In this document: piece after piece, positions 25,641 to 36,200 of the stretch
Position numbering within the stretch: the stretch's first letter is position 1
How the letters are laid out: each line of letters opens with the position of its first letter
Source of the DNA: Poa pratensis
Taxonomy: Eukaryota; Streptophyta; Magnoliopsida; Poales; Poaceae
Length of the DNA: 64,000 nucleotides
NCBI GenBank assembly: GCA_947311845.1
Contig: CAMZMU010000020.1
Coordinates: forward strand, 37,739,199 to 37,803,198
Direction of reading: 5' to 3'
Program-made: the position numbers and the translations under genes
Notes under the pieces: generated by a model
Told to the model about the DNA's origin: nothing
Seen by the model: the letters and a program-made list of their open reading frames with translations, nothing else
Databases searched by the model: none

Positions 25641-26080
25641 TGACGTGGTATGCCCACGGCAATCCCAAGGTCGAGTACCCCAGGTATATTTTGAGGGAGA
25701 AGATGTGCGTGCTGGTAGTATCGGACGGCTGACAAGCAAGGATTTACCCAGGTTCGGCCCCTCATTGTGAGGTAAAGACCTACTCCTGCCTGTCTGATTA
25801 TGATGATATATGAGGTTACATGGTGGCCGTAACGGCGATATGGTGAGACGTGGTCTCGTTATGCCTATGCGAGTTGTGGATCTAGTCTTCATCTCCCTAT
25901 GCGGGTGCTCCTGCCTGGCTTTATATAGGGAGCCAGGTAGGGTTTACAAGAGTCCTAGTAGACTACGTCTTGGAGTCCTTGACTTGTGCCTGAAGTAATT
26001 GCTGGGCCGCCAGGTGGGCCTTCGTCTGGGCTGCACCAGGTATACCAATAATAGGGGACCCGAAGGGTATAACCTCGTCA
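25641..26080 (-). repeat. LTR of element B (3' LTR in its own orientation)
   Basis: 440 bp, TG...CA on both strands; flanked on the interior side by the polypurine tract complement GTAGCCCCCGGG. Confidence 0.88.
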
Positions 26081-26220
26081 GTAGCCCCCGGGTATCTGGT
26101 CGATTCGAAGTATCGGGCAGAGACTCAAAACAGTATGTCGAGTAGGCGTAGTCGATGCGTCGGGTGTGTTGATGACCATGTGATGACTGTATTATCCATT
26201 TTTCGTGAGCTGAATCATTT

Positions 26221-26495
26221 ATGAGAAATCCAGTGTATGTGTATGAAATCCAATAATAATAAATCCGATGCGATCTATAGAGAGACCGACTTTGAGAAAT
26301 CCAATGCAAGAAATCCAATAATAATAAATCCAATGCGATCTATAGAGAGACCGACTTTGAGAAATCCAATAATAATAAATCCGATGCGATCTATAGAGAG
26401 ACCAACTTTGAGAATTCCAGTGCGGGTTGTAGAGAACCCGACTTTGAAAAATCCAGTGCAGGCTGTAGAGAACCCGACTTTGAAAAATCCGACGC
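26221..26495 (+). repeat. ~50-bp tandem repeat array in element B
   Basis: Five to six diverged units built around AAATCCAATAATAATAAATC, GATGCGATCTATAGAGAGAC and CGACTTTGA. The last two units have GTAGAGAACCCGACTTTGAA instead. It lies in the non-coding interior. Confidence 0.8.
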
Positions 26496-27499
26496 ACTCG
26501 AGCCAATGGCGAATGCGCTCCCGATGGGAGTAATTAATGAAATCTGAGCTGTCCAAGGATGTTCTCAACTTGTGCTTAGTCTTCACGCCATTGCTACGTT
26601 GTCTGGTACTTTTGACTCGGTAGTTCGTCGGGTGCGCGCTCAGCGCTCCCGATGGAGTAGCCCCCGAGTGCCTGGTCGATTCGAAGAATCGGGCAGGGAC
26701 TCATTTGCAGATGTATGTTACCGTCTGATTCTTTGCTCATTTTGCTATGTATTTTTTGAGTCGAGATTTTCTCGATTGTGCTTGCTGAGTTGGAAGTACG
26801 TCGACTGATGCTTTGCTTATTTTGCCTAGGGATGGTAGCATAGTAGGCCTGGTACACTCGACGGATCGGGACCAGTTAACTGTACTTTTGGCAAAACCTT
26901 ACTAGCCTACATCAAGCTCGAGTCCCCGGACTCGAACCCGGAACAAGCTGGTCAGGTTCGACCCAGCCCACGGAGGTCTTACTGAGCCGACCTGCAGCAT
27001 AACTTTGCGACCTAACGCGTCCGTCAGGATTTTCTTCATGTCTGTTGACACGGAAAGTTGCAGGGCAAACGCTGTTAGGAGCGGGCCCCGGCCCAGCTCG
27101 ACGGATCGGCGGGTCTTACCTTTGCACGGTGCGTGCAGCATCCGAAGTGTATGCGGCGGACGCAACTCGGGGAATTGTGGATGAAATATGTATGAGGCTA
27201 AATAGCTCAGTCGAATGGTCATTCGACTGCTCTTGTGTTGTATCGATTGATTGATTTTGCTCGTAATGTCTATCGGGTGCGCGACAGCGCTCCCGATGGG
27301 AGTAGCCCCCGAGGCTAGGTGCAACTATTTGTAGTTGGGCGTAGGCTCAATTTGCCTCCATTTGTTGTTGTCGAGTATTTTGTGAGTGCTCCAATCTTTG
27401 CGTCTGCTGCCGTAGATATTTGTCGGGTGCGCAGCAGTCGAACCGGCGGCGAGTGCATTCCCGATTGTCGAGTGCGGCCGAGGTTTTTTCAAGTAGCTA

Positions 27500-27720
27500 A
27501 CCTGCACGGCGCAGCCCCCGAGTCTTCGGGTGCGGCCAAGGCCTTGCGAGTTGGGACCTGTGCGGCGCAGCCCCCGAGTGTTCGAGTGCGGCCAAGGCTT
27601 TGCGAGTTGGGACCTGTGCGGCGCAGCCCCCGAGTGTTCGAGTGCGACCAAGGCTTTGCGAAGTTTGAGCTTGTGCGGCGCGGCCCCCGAGCATCGGGTG
27701 TGGCCAAGTCTTGCAGTGTT
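27500..27720 (+). repeat. ~57-bp tandem repeat array in element B
   Basis: Four units carrying GTGCGGCGCAGCCCCCGAGT, a GTGCGGCCAAGGC segment and TTGCGAGTTGGGACCT. The AGCCCCCGAG core recurs singly from 26087 to about 28240. Its complement CTCGGGGGCT resembles the element's own polypurine tract. Confidence 0.8.
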
Positions 27721-28441
27721 TAGTCGGAAGAAGTCGACGCGGCGGACCGGAGTCGACACGGCGGAGTTATGCGACTAGGGAGAGACGTGTCGGAGTCGAA
27801 AAGCACCAGCCCCCGAGCGTTGGATGCAACCAAAGCAGGTTAGAATTGAAGAAATAAAATATGAAAGTGACTTAGCTGTGCATGAGCGATGGAAATCTGT
27901 AGACTGTTGTTGTTTGTCGTTGATGACGAAGCGCCAGCCCCCGAGTATCGGAGGCGGAGTCGAGGATGCGGAGTCGAAGAAGTCACGGTTGTCGCCTTTT
28001 TCGAGTGCAACGATGAAATTGATGTCGTGGTTGATGCTGAAGCGCCAGCCCCCGAGCGCATGTGGTGCCCTTCCAGGGAGCGGCTCTGATCGCTATCGCG
28101 GTGGTCGATGAAGGCGAGGCCGCCAGCCCCCGAGTGCCGGAGGCGGATTCGATGAAGGCGAGGCCGCCAGCCTCCGAGTCGCCAGTCTGTCGGGTGCGTG
28201 CCGTTGAAGCTGATGTCGTTTGTTGATGTCGAGTGCCAGCCCCCGAGGGTACATAGTGCCCTTCTAGGGAGCGGGATTTGTGTGTCGATTCCACCGACGC
28301 CGATCGCCGCCGTGGAGGCCGATGATGTCGAGGGAGTCGAAGTTTGCCCATAGCGGGGCTGTCGAGTTGTTGAAGATGTCCGCAGTGGGTCGATGACGGT
28401 TGTGATTTTCGAAGCAGGTGCCGAGGGTATTGGGTTCCTTG

Positions 28442-29591
28442 TGTCGGGGAGGTATCCCCGGGTAGGGTCAAGGCTTGGCATAAGGTGGTGTTCCAAGTTG
28501 TGCCGAGGTACGGAAAGGGCCGGCCTGTTTGGGCCTGGGAAGGTCCGAGCTTCATCTTGACCTGGAGAATACAGGCCGACCTATTCTGGCCCAGAGGGGT
28601 CCGAGGTATACTAGTGGCCAGGGCCGAGGTTCACAGTCCGAGCTATGTTCTGCCGACCTAACTACCTCTGTGCGGTGGTTTGCGTTGTGGGTGCAGGAGA
28701 AGCTGTGGGAAGGAAGTAAGATCCGAGCTAGTAAAAGATATTAAGCGCAAGACCCAAGGTACGGCACGGACGCGCCGAGCTAACCGAGGTGATGGGCTGT
28801 AGGTCGGGCCGGAGTCAATGCTCCTGTCACTTCCAGCCGGGTACTAGAGCGCCTGACACGGGAGCGTCTGTCAAGGGCATGGCAGAGGCGTGCTCCGGGT
28901 TCGGCGGGCCTGCACGTCTCCGACCGCTGACCACGCGAGGTCTGGGTAAAGGCTACGAGGTAGCTCTGCCAGGCCACGTCCTGTCTCGGTCAGAGGGGAC
29001 ATGCTAGCTCTGCCGGTAGGCTACAGGAGATGGGCAAGCCATGTCTTGTCCCCGACCGAGGTACGGTGGTACGGTGGTGACCGTTGCAGAGGCATGGCAA
29101 CAGTGTTCTGCGAGGGGCACAATGGTAACCCGGCTGGCCTATATAGTGGGCTTCACCCTCTCCTGCTGAAGAGGACGGACGGATTGAGGATCGAAGGTAA
29201 AGAGAGTAAGATAGAGAGGAAGCTCGGAATACCTCGGAGAGACCTCGGTTCAGGCTCGGACTGCCTTTTCCTCTCTTTGTAGCATCATCTTCCACCACGA
29301 GTTCTCACCATTGTATCATCATACAGCTCGAGGAGCAGCTTGTACTTGTCACTTTGAGCTATACACTGACTAGGATAGTGCTGCAGTAGGGTGTTACCTC
29401 CGCAAGAGGGCCCCGAAGCAGGGTACATCGTGGTGTGTTTTGTGTTCTTGCTTTCTTGGTTCTTTGTTCGTGTTCTTGCGTGTTCTTGCGTGTGCACTTC
29501 TTGAGTGCATAAACCCTCCCCGGATTCCCCAACGACCATTCGGCCCCATCTTAGCCATACCTATGGCATCTGCCGTGATCCCACCACGACA
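28442..29591 (+). repeat. 5' LTR of the Tat element
   Basis: 1,150 bp; TATA-like box CCTATATAGTGGG at 29138-29150. Confidence 0.92.
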
Positions 29592-30146
29592 GTTGGCGCC
29601 CACCGTGGGCGGATTGAGGCGTTGGAGGGAGTTTTCATCCGGACGGGCTCAGGCGAGCGTGTTCTTTCCGGGCTTGTCGCCAAGATCGGAGAGTTCACCT
29701 TCATCAGCGACAACGCGGGGTGTTTCGCCGGCAAGCCCTTCCCCGAGCATGGCTTCACCATGATGCTCGGCAGCTTCGTCACGTACGTTGCTGTCGAGGT
29801 TGTTCGCGGGTACCCGGAGCAGGTGCTCGTGGACGACGAAACTCCTCTCCTCGCGGCTTTAGGTCGGCGCATCACTCGCCCCGAGAGCTGCGTAGAGGTG
29901 ATGGTGACAGGTCCGGTTGACGCCGCTGGCAAAGTAGATGCCAGCCAGTCCAAGGCAGCCGAGGTTGCTAAGGTGAGATCTGCAAAGCCCAGGCTAGAGA
30001 AGGACTTGCCTGGCACCCCAGAGCTGCGGGGCCGAGGTGCGACCCTGGTAGAGATAGTGGATACGCTGGCAGACCCAGTAAATCCAGGGGTGGACATAGT
30101 GGTGACTGTGGCCGACCTAGAGGCAAAGCGTGTTACTTTACATTGA
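29592..30146 (+). pseudogene. Leader/gag remnant of the Tat element
   Basis: The frame is open across the LTR end and interior to a stop at 30144-30146. It includes FTFISDNAGCFAGKPFPEHG and later EIVDTLADPVNPGVDIVVTV. No zinc knuckle or protease follows, and the next frame begins in the middle of a reverse transcriptase, so this is probably the amino end of a Gag-region protein left by an internal deletion. I do not recognise a specific domain in it. Confidence 0.45.
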
Positions 30147-30170
30147 CGTGGCGTTTGGCAGCTGAAAAAG

Positions 30171-32594
30171 ATGTTGTCCACTGCCCCGGTGTTAGCGTCA
30201 CCATTGCACAATGAGCCGATGTTACTTTACATTGCGGCCACAAACCGAGTTGTAAGTGTGGCAGTGGTGGTGGAGCGCGAAGAAGGTGGCAGGTCGGTGC
30301 AGAGACCGGTGTATTACTTGAGCGAGGTGATCTCTACCTCGAAGCAGAACTATCCTCACTACCAGAAGATGACGTACGGTGTTTACCTGGCGGTCAAGAA
30401 GTTGAAGCATTATTTCCAGGAGCATCCCATGACGGTGGTGTGCGAAGCTCCAATCTCGGAGATCATCGGGTGCAAAGATGCAACTGGCCGAGTTGCCAAA
30501 TGGGCGATTGAGGTGTCTCCATATGCACCACATTACGAGAGAAGAGACGCAATTAAATCCCAGGCGTTGCCGGACTTCTTTTGTGATTGGGCCGAGATGC
30601 AGTATGAGCCACCCAGGCCGGACTATAATTATTGGAAAATGCATTTTGATGGGTCCAAAACAAAGATCGGGCTGGGGGCTGGTATAGTCCTCACCTCGCC
30701 AAAGCAAGATCAGCTGAAGTACGTGCTGCAGATTCATTTCTCAGCATCAAACAATGTGGCGGAGTATGAGGCCTTAATCCATGGCCTCAAGGTGGCAAAG
30801 GAGATCGGTATCCGGCGTGTAGAGTGCTTCGGCGATTCCGACCTGGTGGTGCAACAATCTTCTGGAACTTGGGATGCTCTGGATGCCAACATGGCGTTAT
30901 ATCGGTTCCATGTGCAAAAGATATCCGGGTTCTTTGAAGGGTGTGAGTACAGGCATATACCTCGGGCAGAAAATGATGCTGCCGACGTGTTGTCAAAGCT
31001 CGGTTCATCAAAAGAGGCAGTACCACCAGGGGTAGCCCTGAATCACTTGAGAACTCCTTCAATCAAACCTTCTCCTGAATCCGAATCTATTTTCATCCCG
31101 GCGGAGCAAGAGCCCGGACCTGTTCCAATGGAGGTAGACGTCGGATGCGTTTGGTCGGACCCGGGGACTGCGTGGCAGAGCTCGGGGACTGCACACCAAA
31201 CCTCGGGGACTGCTCATCCAGACTCGGGGACTGGTCGCAGGATGGTGGAGGAAATAATGGAGGAGATTATGGTGGCCGAGCCAATGGAGGTGGATGAGGA
31301 ACTTTTTCCTTTGCACCCGGTGCCGGAGTGGGCGGAGCAAATTATGAAGTTCATAACGGAGGGAAGCACGCCAAGTGACACAACCGAGGCTAGGAGGATT
31401 CAAAGGAGGGCCAAGGCGTACACCATCATCAACAAGGAGCTCTATAAAAGAAGCGTAACCGAGGTGTTGCAACGGTGTGTTGAGCCAGCTGAAGGCAAGG
31501 AGATGCTTTTGGAGATCCACCAAGGAGAATGTGGTCATCATTGCAGCACAAGAGCTCTGGTGGCCAAGGTGTTTAGGCATGGGTTCTATTGGCCCACTGC
31601 TCTTGCTGATGCAGAGGCCATAGTCCGGAGATGTGAAGGATGCCAAAGATTTGCCAAGCAAACGCATATGCCGGCTTCGGCGCTCAAAACAATTCCTATC
31701 ACTTGGCCGTTTGCGGTATGGTGTTTGGATATGGTGGGAGAGTTCAAACCAGCCCGAGGTAACATGACACACATATTGGTGATGGTGGACAAATTCACCA
31801 AGTGGATCGAGGTGAAACCAATCCGGAAGTTGGATGGTCATTCAGCAGTGACTTTCTTGAAGGAGATTATTCTGCGATATGGCTACCCCCATAGCATTAT
31901 CTCGGACAACGGCACTAACTTTGCTGTTGGAGAGTTCGCTCGGTTTTGCATGAACAAGGGAATCCGGCTGGACATAGCCTCGGTGGCACACCCGGAGTCT
32001 AATGGACAGGTGGAAAGATCAAATGCTCTAGTGTTGGCCGGCATCAAGGCTCGGCTCATTGAACCACTGCTGAAAACGCCGGGGTGTTGGATAGATGAGA
32101 TACCAGCAGTACTGTGGGGTCTAAGGACCACGCCAAATCGATCGACTGGCTATACGCCATTTTTTATGGTCTATGGGGCAGAAGCTATGCTACCCACTGA
32201 CATCGAGTATGATGCGCCCAGAGTGGCAATGTACACTGAAGCCGAGGCAAAAGAGGCTCGGGAGGATGCAGTAGATCTGCTTGAGGAAGCGAGAGAATTG
32301 GCCTCATCTCGGTCAGCAATTTACCAGCAAGGTCTCCGACGTTATCATAGCCGGAGTATCAACCCTCGTGTGTTTCACGAGGGAGATTTGGTGCTGAGGT
32401 TGGTGCAGCGCAAGAAAGGCCGGCACAAGTTGTCACCTCCATGGGAGGGACCGTTCGTTGTGAGCCGAGCTCTGCTCAATGATTCCTACTATCTTATAGA
32501 TGCGCAGGAACCAAGGGAAGATGGGCTGGACAACCCCGAGTCAGAGGTCAGGCGACCATGGAACGTAGCTCTACTCCGACCTTTCTACTCATGA
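30171..32594 (+). CDS. Truncated Pol: RT tail, RNase H, second RNase H, integrase
   Basis: An open frame of 807 codons; the listed start is an internal methionine, since similarity begins at about 30155. Residues 1-140 are the reverse transcriptase tail and its RNase H (LLYIAATNRVVSVAVV, RPVYYLSEV, then KWAIEVSPYAPHYERRDAIK). Residues 160-285 form the extra RNase H of Tat elements, with DGSKTKIGLGAGIV, NNVAEYEAL and GDSDLVVQQ. A linker carries four TSGTAH-like repeats (about 325-352). Integrase follows: zinc-binding HHCC region near 440-490, then catalytic-core landmarks LDMVGEF, IISDNGTNF and ESNGQVERS, and a C-terminal half ending at residue 807. Reverse transcriptase catalytic motifs are absent, so only strand processing and integration could be supplied. 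Confidence 0.85.
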   Translation: MLSTAPVLASPLHNEPMLLYIAATNRVVSVAVVVEREEGGRSVQRPVYYLSEVISTSKQNYPHYQKMTYGVYLAVKKLKHYFQEHPMTVVCEAPISEIIGCKDATGRVAKWAIEVSPYAPHYERRDAIKSQALPDFFCDWAEMQYEPPRPDYNYWKMHFDGSKTKIGLGAGIVLTSPKQDQLKYVLQIHFSASNNVAEYEALIHGLKVAKEIGIRRVECFGDSDLVVQQSSGTWDALDANMALYRFHVQKISGFFEGCEYRHIPRAENDAADVLSKLGSSKEAVPPGVALNHLRTPSIKPSPESESIFIPAEQEPGPVPMEVDVGCVWSDPGTAWQSSGTAHQTSGTAHPDSGTGRRMVEEIMEEIMVAEPMEVDEELFPLHPVPEWAEQIMKFITEGSTPSDTTEARRIQRRAKAYTIINKELYKRSVTEVLQRCVEPAEGKEMLLEIHQGECGHHCSTRALVAKVFRHGFYWPTALADAEAIVRRCEGCQRFAKQTHMPASALKTIPITWPFAVWCLDMVGEFKPARGNMTHILVMVDKFTKWIEVKPIRKLDGHSAVTFLKEIILRYGYPHSIISDNGTNFAVGEFARFCMNKGIRLDIASVAHPESNGQVERSNALVLAGIKARLIEPLLKTPGCWIDEIPAVLWGLRTTPNRSTGYTPFFMVYGAEAMLPTDIEYDAPRVAMYTEAEAKEAREDAVDLLEEARELASSRSAIYQQGLRRYHSRSINPRVFHEGDLVLRLVQRKKGRHKLSPPWEGPFVVSRALLNDSYYLIDAQEPREDGLDNPESEVRRPWNVALLRPFYS

Positions 32595-32771
32595 AAGGCG
32601 CAATGTATGTACCTCGGTTAATCCTTAATAAAAATGTCGGCACTCCGAGGTAAAAGCTCGGGGACTGCCTCGCTCTTGTGCTTATGTTTTATCTCTGTTT
32701 GTCAGTTTTGTTCATATGCCGAACTATTTTGAACCTCGTCTCAAACTTCAAGTAATGTGTGCTATGAAACT

Positions 32772-33030
32772 AATCTTGTGACTCGACTGGCATCTGCCTA
32801 AAAGGTAGTCAAGAGCAAAGAGGAAAAAACGTGGGAGACATGAAAATGAACTCGGGGACTCGGTCCAAAATTATAGTTCGGCATGTGTCGTTTACTAACC
32901 CCTGTCTTTACCTTTCGTTTATGTCGGATGACTTTGAAACATACCTCGGAATTTACCAAGTACTGTATGCTATGAACAACAATCTTGTGACTCGACTGGC
33001 ATCTGCCTAAAAGGTAGTCAAGAGCAAAGA
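32772..33030 (+). repeat. Diverged ~209-bp tandem duplication with 50-bp identical core
   Basis: A 50-bp core containing TTGTGACTCGACTGGCATCT is identical at 32772-32821 and 32981-33030, and weaker similarity extends upstream of both (GTGCTATGAA versus ATGCTATGAA). It lies between the pol stop and the 3' end of the antisense gene, so it could act as a terminator or spacer for both. Confidence 0.8.
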
Positions 33031-33229
33031 ATGCCAAACATAGTAAACACGAAAGTAAACTCGAGCAATCATTCAAAAGGATTCGACGTAAAGCTTAGAA
33101 AAGCATGGTTCGGATAAGCATGATAGTAACAGAGGTAGCAAAAGGAACTACTTAAGTTTGATTACATCTGCGTCCCGGCATACCGGGGATTTAATGAAGT
33201 TTTTTGGCCAAGCATGATAGTAACAGAGT

Positions 33230-36200
33230 TCAGGTCGAGGCATCAGGAATTACGTCGGCAGCAGCCGAGGTAGCCTGGGAGGTGCTGGCAACGTCGGCAG
33301 TAACCTCGGCACCAGCTTGTGGAGAAGCCTCGGTTTCTGCTTCGCGGGTGTCACCATCGTCACCTTGCTCGGCTTCGACGTCGGATTCTGTTTCGTATTC
33401 ATCCTCTTCTGGCTCGTCATCTTCGGCGTCGGAGTAGGTGTCTCCCTCGCTCAAGTTCTTGGTGTTGGCATATCCAGCGAAGAAGGAAGCCATCTTTTCG
33501 CGCCGCTGGATGAGAATTGGGTCCGTGGACCAGGGCGAATTTCGGCGAAGAGTGTCCATCTTTTCGAGGTCGAGCTTCTCGCACCAAGTCATGATGAATT
33601 TGAGAGCGGCATCAGCTCCAGCGCGAGCCGAGGATGAGCGCCACTCTCGAAGTCTTTGTTCGGCTTCACGAAGCTTGGCGGCGAGCTCAGGCGTAGTATT
33701 GGGAGCATCGGCAAGAGGCCACAAGGCTCGGAAAGCAGACACACCTGCATCAAGGAGTTCGGACCCAATGGTTTTCAAGGGATGGATCCGAGCTTTGATG
33801 GCCACGATGTGGTCCTCAATGGTCCAGGCGGGGTTCGTCTCGCTACGCCTCTTCCTGTGCTGATCAGTGATATTGCGAGCCGAAACTTGGGTGTAGGTGA
33901 AGTGCTCTGCAGAAGATAGCCTGTTAATAATGAAAGAAACAGTTCGGCAAAGAGCCAGTACTGTTGAGGACAAAGCAAGGATAAGGGGGGCAAGAAGCTT
34001 ACCGTCCATTTCTTTGTTGATACGTTCCAGCGTCGGGAGGAGCTGGTTAACCGAAGCTTGAAGGGCTTCATAAGCCTCGGTGGCCGAGGTGGCGCGGGCC
34101 TCGGCTAACTGGAGCGCATTCTCATGTTCCTTGGCGGCATCCTCCCGAAGTTTCTTCTCTGTTTCAACAACACTGGCCTTTTCCGCCTGCAGCTGCTCTG
34201 TTTCCGACGTCCGCAGCTCGGTGATGCGCTTCAGTTCCTTTACCAGACGAGCTACTTCGGCTTTCTCTAGTTGGAGCTTTTCGTCCAAAGAGTTCTTTTC
34301 TGCAAGGACGGCCTTGTGCTCGTCGTGGAGTTTCTTGTGGTCAAACAGGAGGGTATGGAAGATGTCCGTGCGGACGTTCATAGTATTCTGCAAGGAAGAA
34401 AAACATAGCTCGGTTAGAAAGGCTATACCTCGACAAGAGTCTCGGGGACTCGGAGTCAAATCATTGGAAAAATGTTGCCGGGGTATGCCTCGACAGGAGT
34501 CTCGGGGACTCGTACCCGAGGTGCATGATAAAGTAAGGTAAAATGGTTTGAGATTCAAGCCAAACAATTTTAACTCCGGCGGAGCGTCAATAGTTTACCT
34601 CGAATCTCGGGGACTGGGAATGGTGGATATTAGATGAGATACTGCATGAAAGTAAAGAGAATAGGACTTACGTCGATGTTTTGAGCAGCACGCAGGGCAG
34701 CGACTTGTAGGTCGTGACGCTTCGGCCGCAGGCGCTGTTTCCCGCAGGGTGCTCACCTACCGGAGCAGCTAGGGAGGCCGAGGAGACCTCGTCTGCAGAA
34801 TTCCAGTCTGCGTTGTAGTGTTCCAAGGAGCCGAGGCTCTGGTCACTGTCAGTGCGCAGAGGAGGATATCCCCACGGTCCGCCCTGCTCGATGCCCCTAA
34901 CCGAGGCCTCCAAGGCTTGAGCAGCCTCGGAGCTTGAAGCAGGCCGGTTATCCAGTATAAGAGATGTCCTCCGAGCATATTCGTCGGCCGGAGGAGCAGT
35001 CTCATCAACGGGTGCGGCAAATGGAGGAATTCGGCGTGTCACCGGGGAGGAGACCTCGGTTGCATCCTTGAAGGAGAAGAGATAGTCAGGGTGCCAGACC
35101 CAGATGTTGGTTTGGGGGTGACCTTGACTTCACCATCTCTTTCTCTTTCTCCTTGCCTTTCTCCAACGGCAAGGTAGTCTGGCGAACTGGTTTTTGGGGC
35201 TGCTGCTTGGGCTGCTGCTTGGGCTGTTGCTTCTGCTGAAGCTTCTGCTGTTGCTGTTGTTGGTTGCGGGCAGTCTGGCTGCGGGGGGAGAGTCGAGGCT
35301 CCGGCAAGGCGGTAGCCGGAGTGCTGGCGCGATTGGTCCCCGCACCCGTTTGAGGACGCGGAGAACTCTGGCCTCGGGTGGGGGCAGATTTCTCCAAGGC
35401 CGGGCCAGACCTCGGTGGAGGAGATACGGGGCGAGAGTTCGTCGGGGTGGTCGTGGCTTCAGAGGCACCAACGGGTGCAGTCATGGAGGATACCTCCTGA
35501 TCCACTTCTATGGGTCACTGCAACGAAGGAAGATGGTCAAGTGTTAGTACCGAGGTGATAAGTTTAAGCAACAAACTTTGTTGGCTATAGAAGCAAAGCA
35601 TTACCCATCCGAAGTAGGAAACTTCTTGCCCCCTCGGGCATGAGGAGGATTTCCGGACTTCTTCAGCCGACGTCTCTTGACCGGAGCCGCAGTGGGTCCG
35701 GAGGCTCCAGTGGCGGATGGTTCGGCGGCCGAAGTTGCGGCACCAGCGCGTTTCCGGCTGGTTGCTGGAGTAAAGTTCGGAAGGTGAGGAAGGCAGGAGA
35801 TAGGTACCGCGTTTATTGGTTCCATGACGAGAAATCCCTCCTCGTCATCCGAAATCTCTTGAACTGAAGCTTGTGCTTGAGGCTTACCCGCGGTGGTGAC
35901 GCGGGCCGAGGCAATGGGCATGTAATCCTCGTTGTCAGGGTCCTCGTTGGATGGTGGGTCCTCGACAGGAAGATCCTTGCCGAAGTGGTCCGCAGGATGG
36001 ACTCCATCCTCGGCGGTCTGGCGGGAGAACAGCTATATGGCAGACATATGAAAAGGAGTTAGGAAGAAATGGTCAAGATGAACGTCGGTAGCAAGACCTC
36101 GGTGGTAAAGGAGTACCGAAGAAAACGTCGGAACAGCGTACCTGTTTTGGTGGCTTGGTCCTGTAGTGGGGTTCCCTTCCCCATGTCCAAGCGTCAGATA

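Noticed and set aside
26221..27720. Regular repeat arrays resembling CRISPR
   Set aside because: Units are contiguous and diverged with no unique spacers, and they sit inside an LTR element of a plant genome.
27319..27778. Overlapping frames on both strands with CGAAPE or RRTGPN repeats
   Set aside because: They come from the AGCCCCCGAG tandem array in element B, open in all frames because of periodicity.
28780..29298. Small frames repeated at 38460-38687
   Set aside because: They lie within the two LTRs of the Tat element and appear twice for that reason; no protein features.
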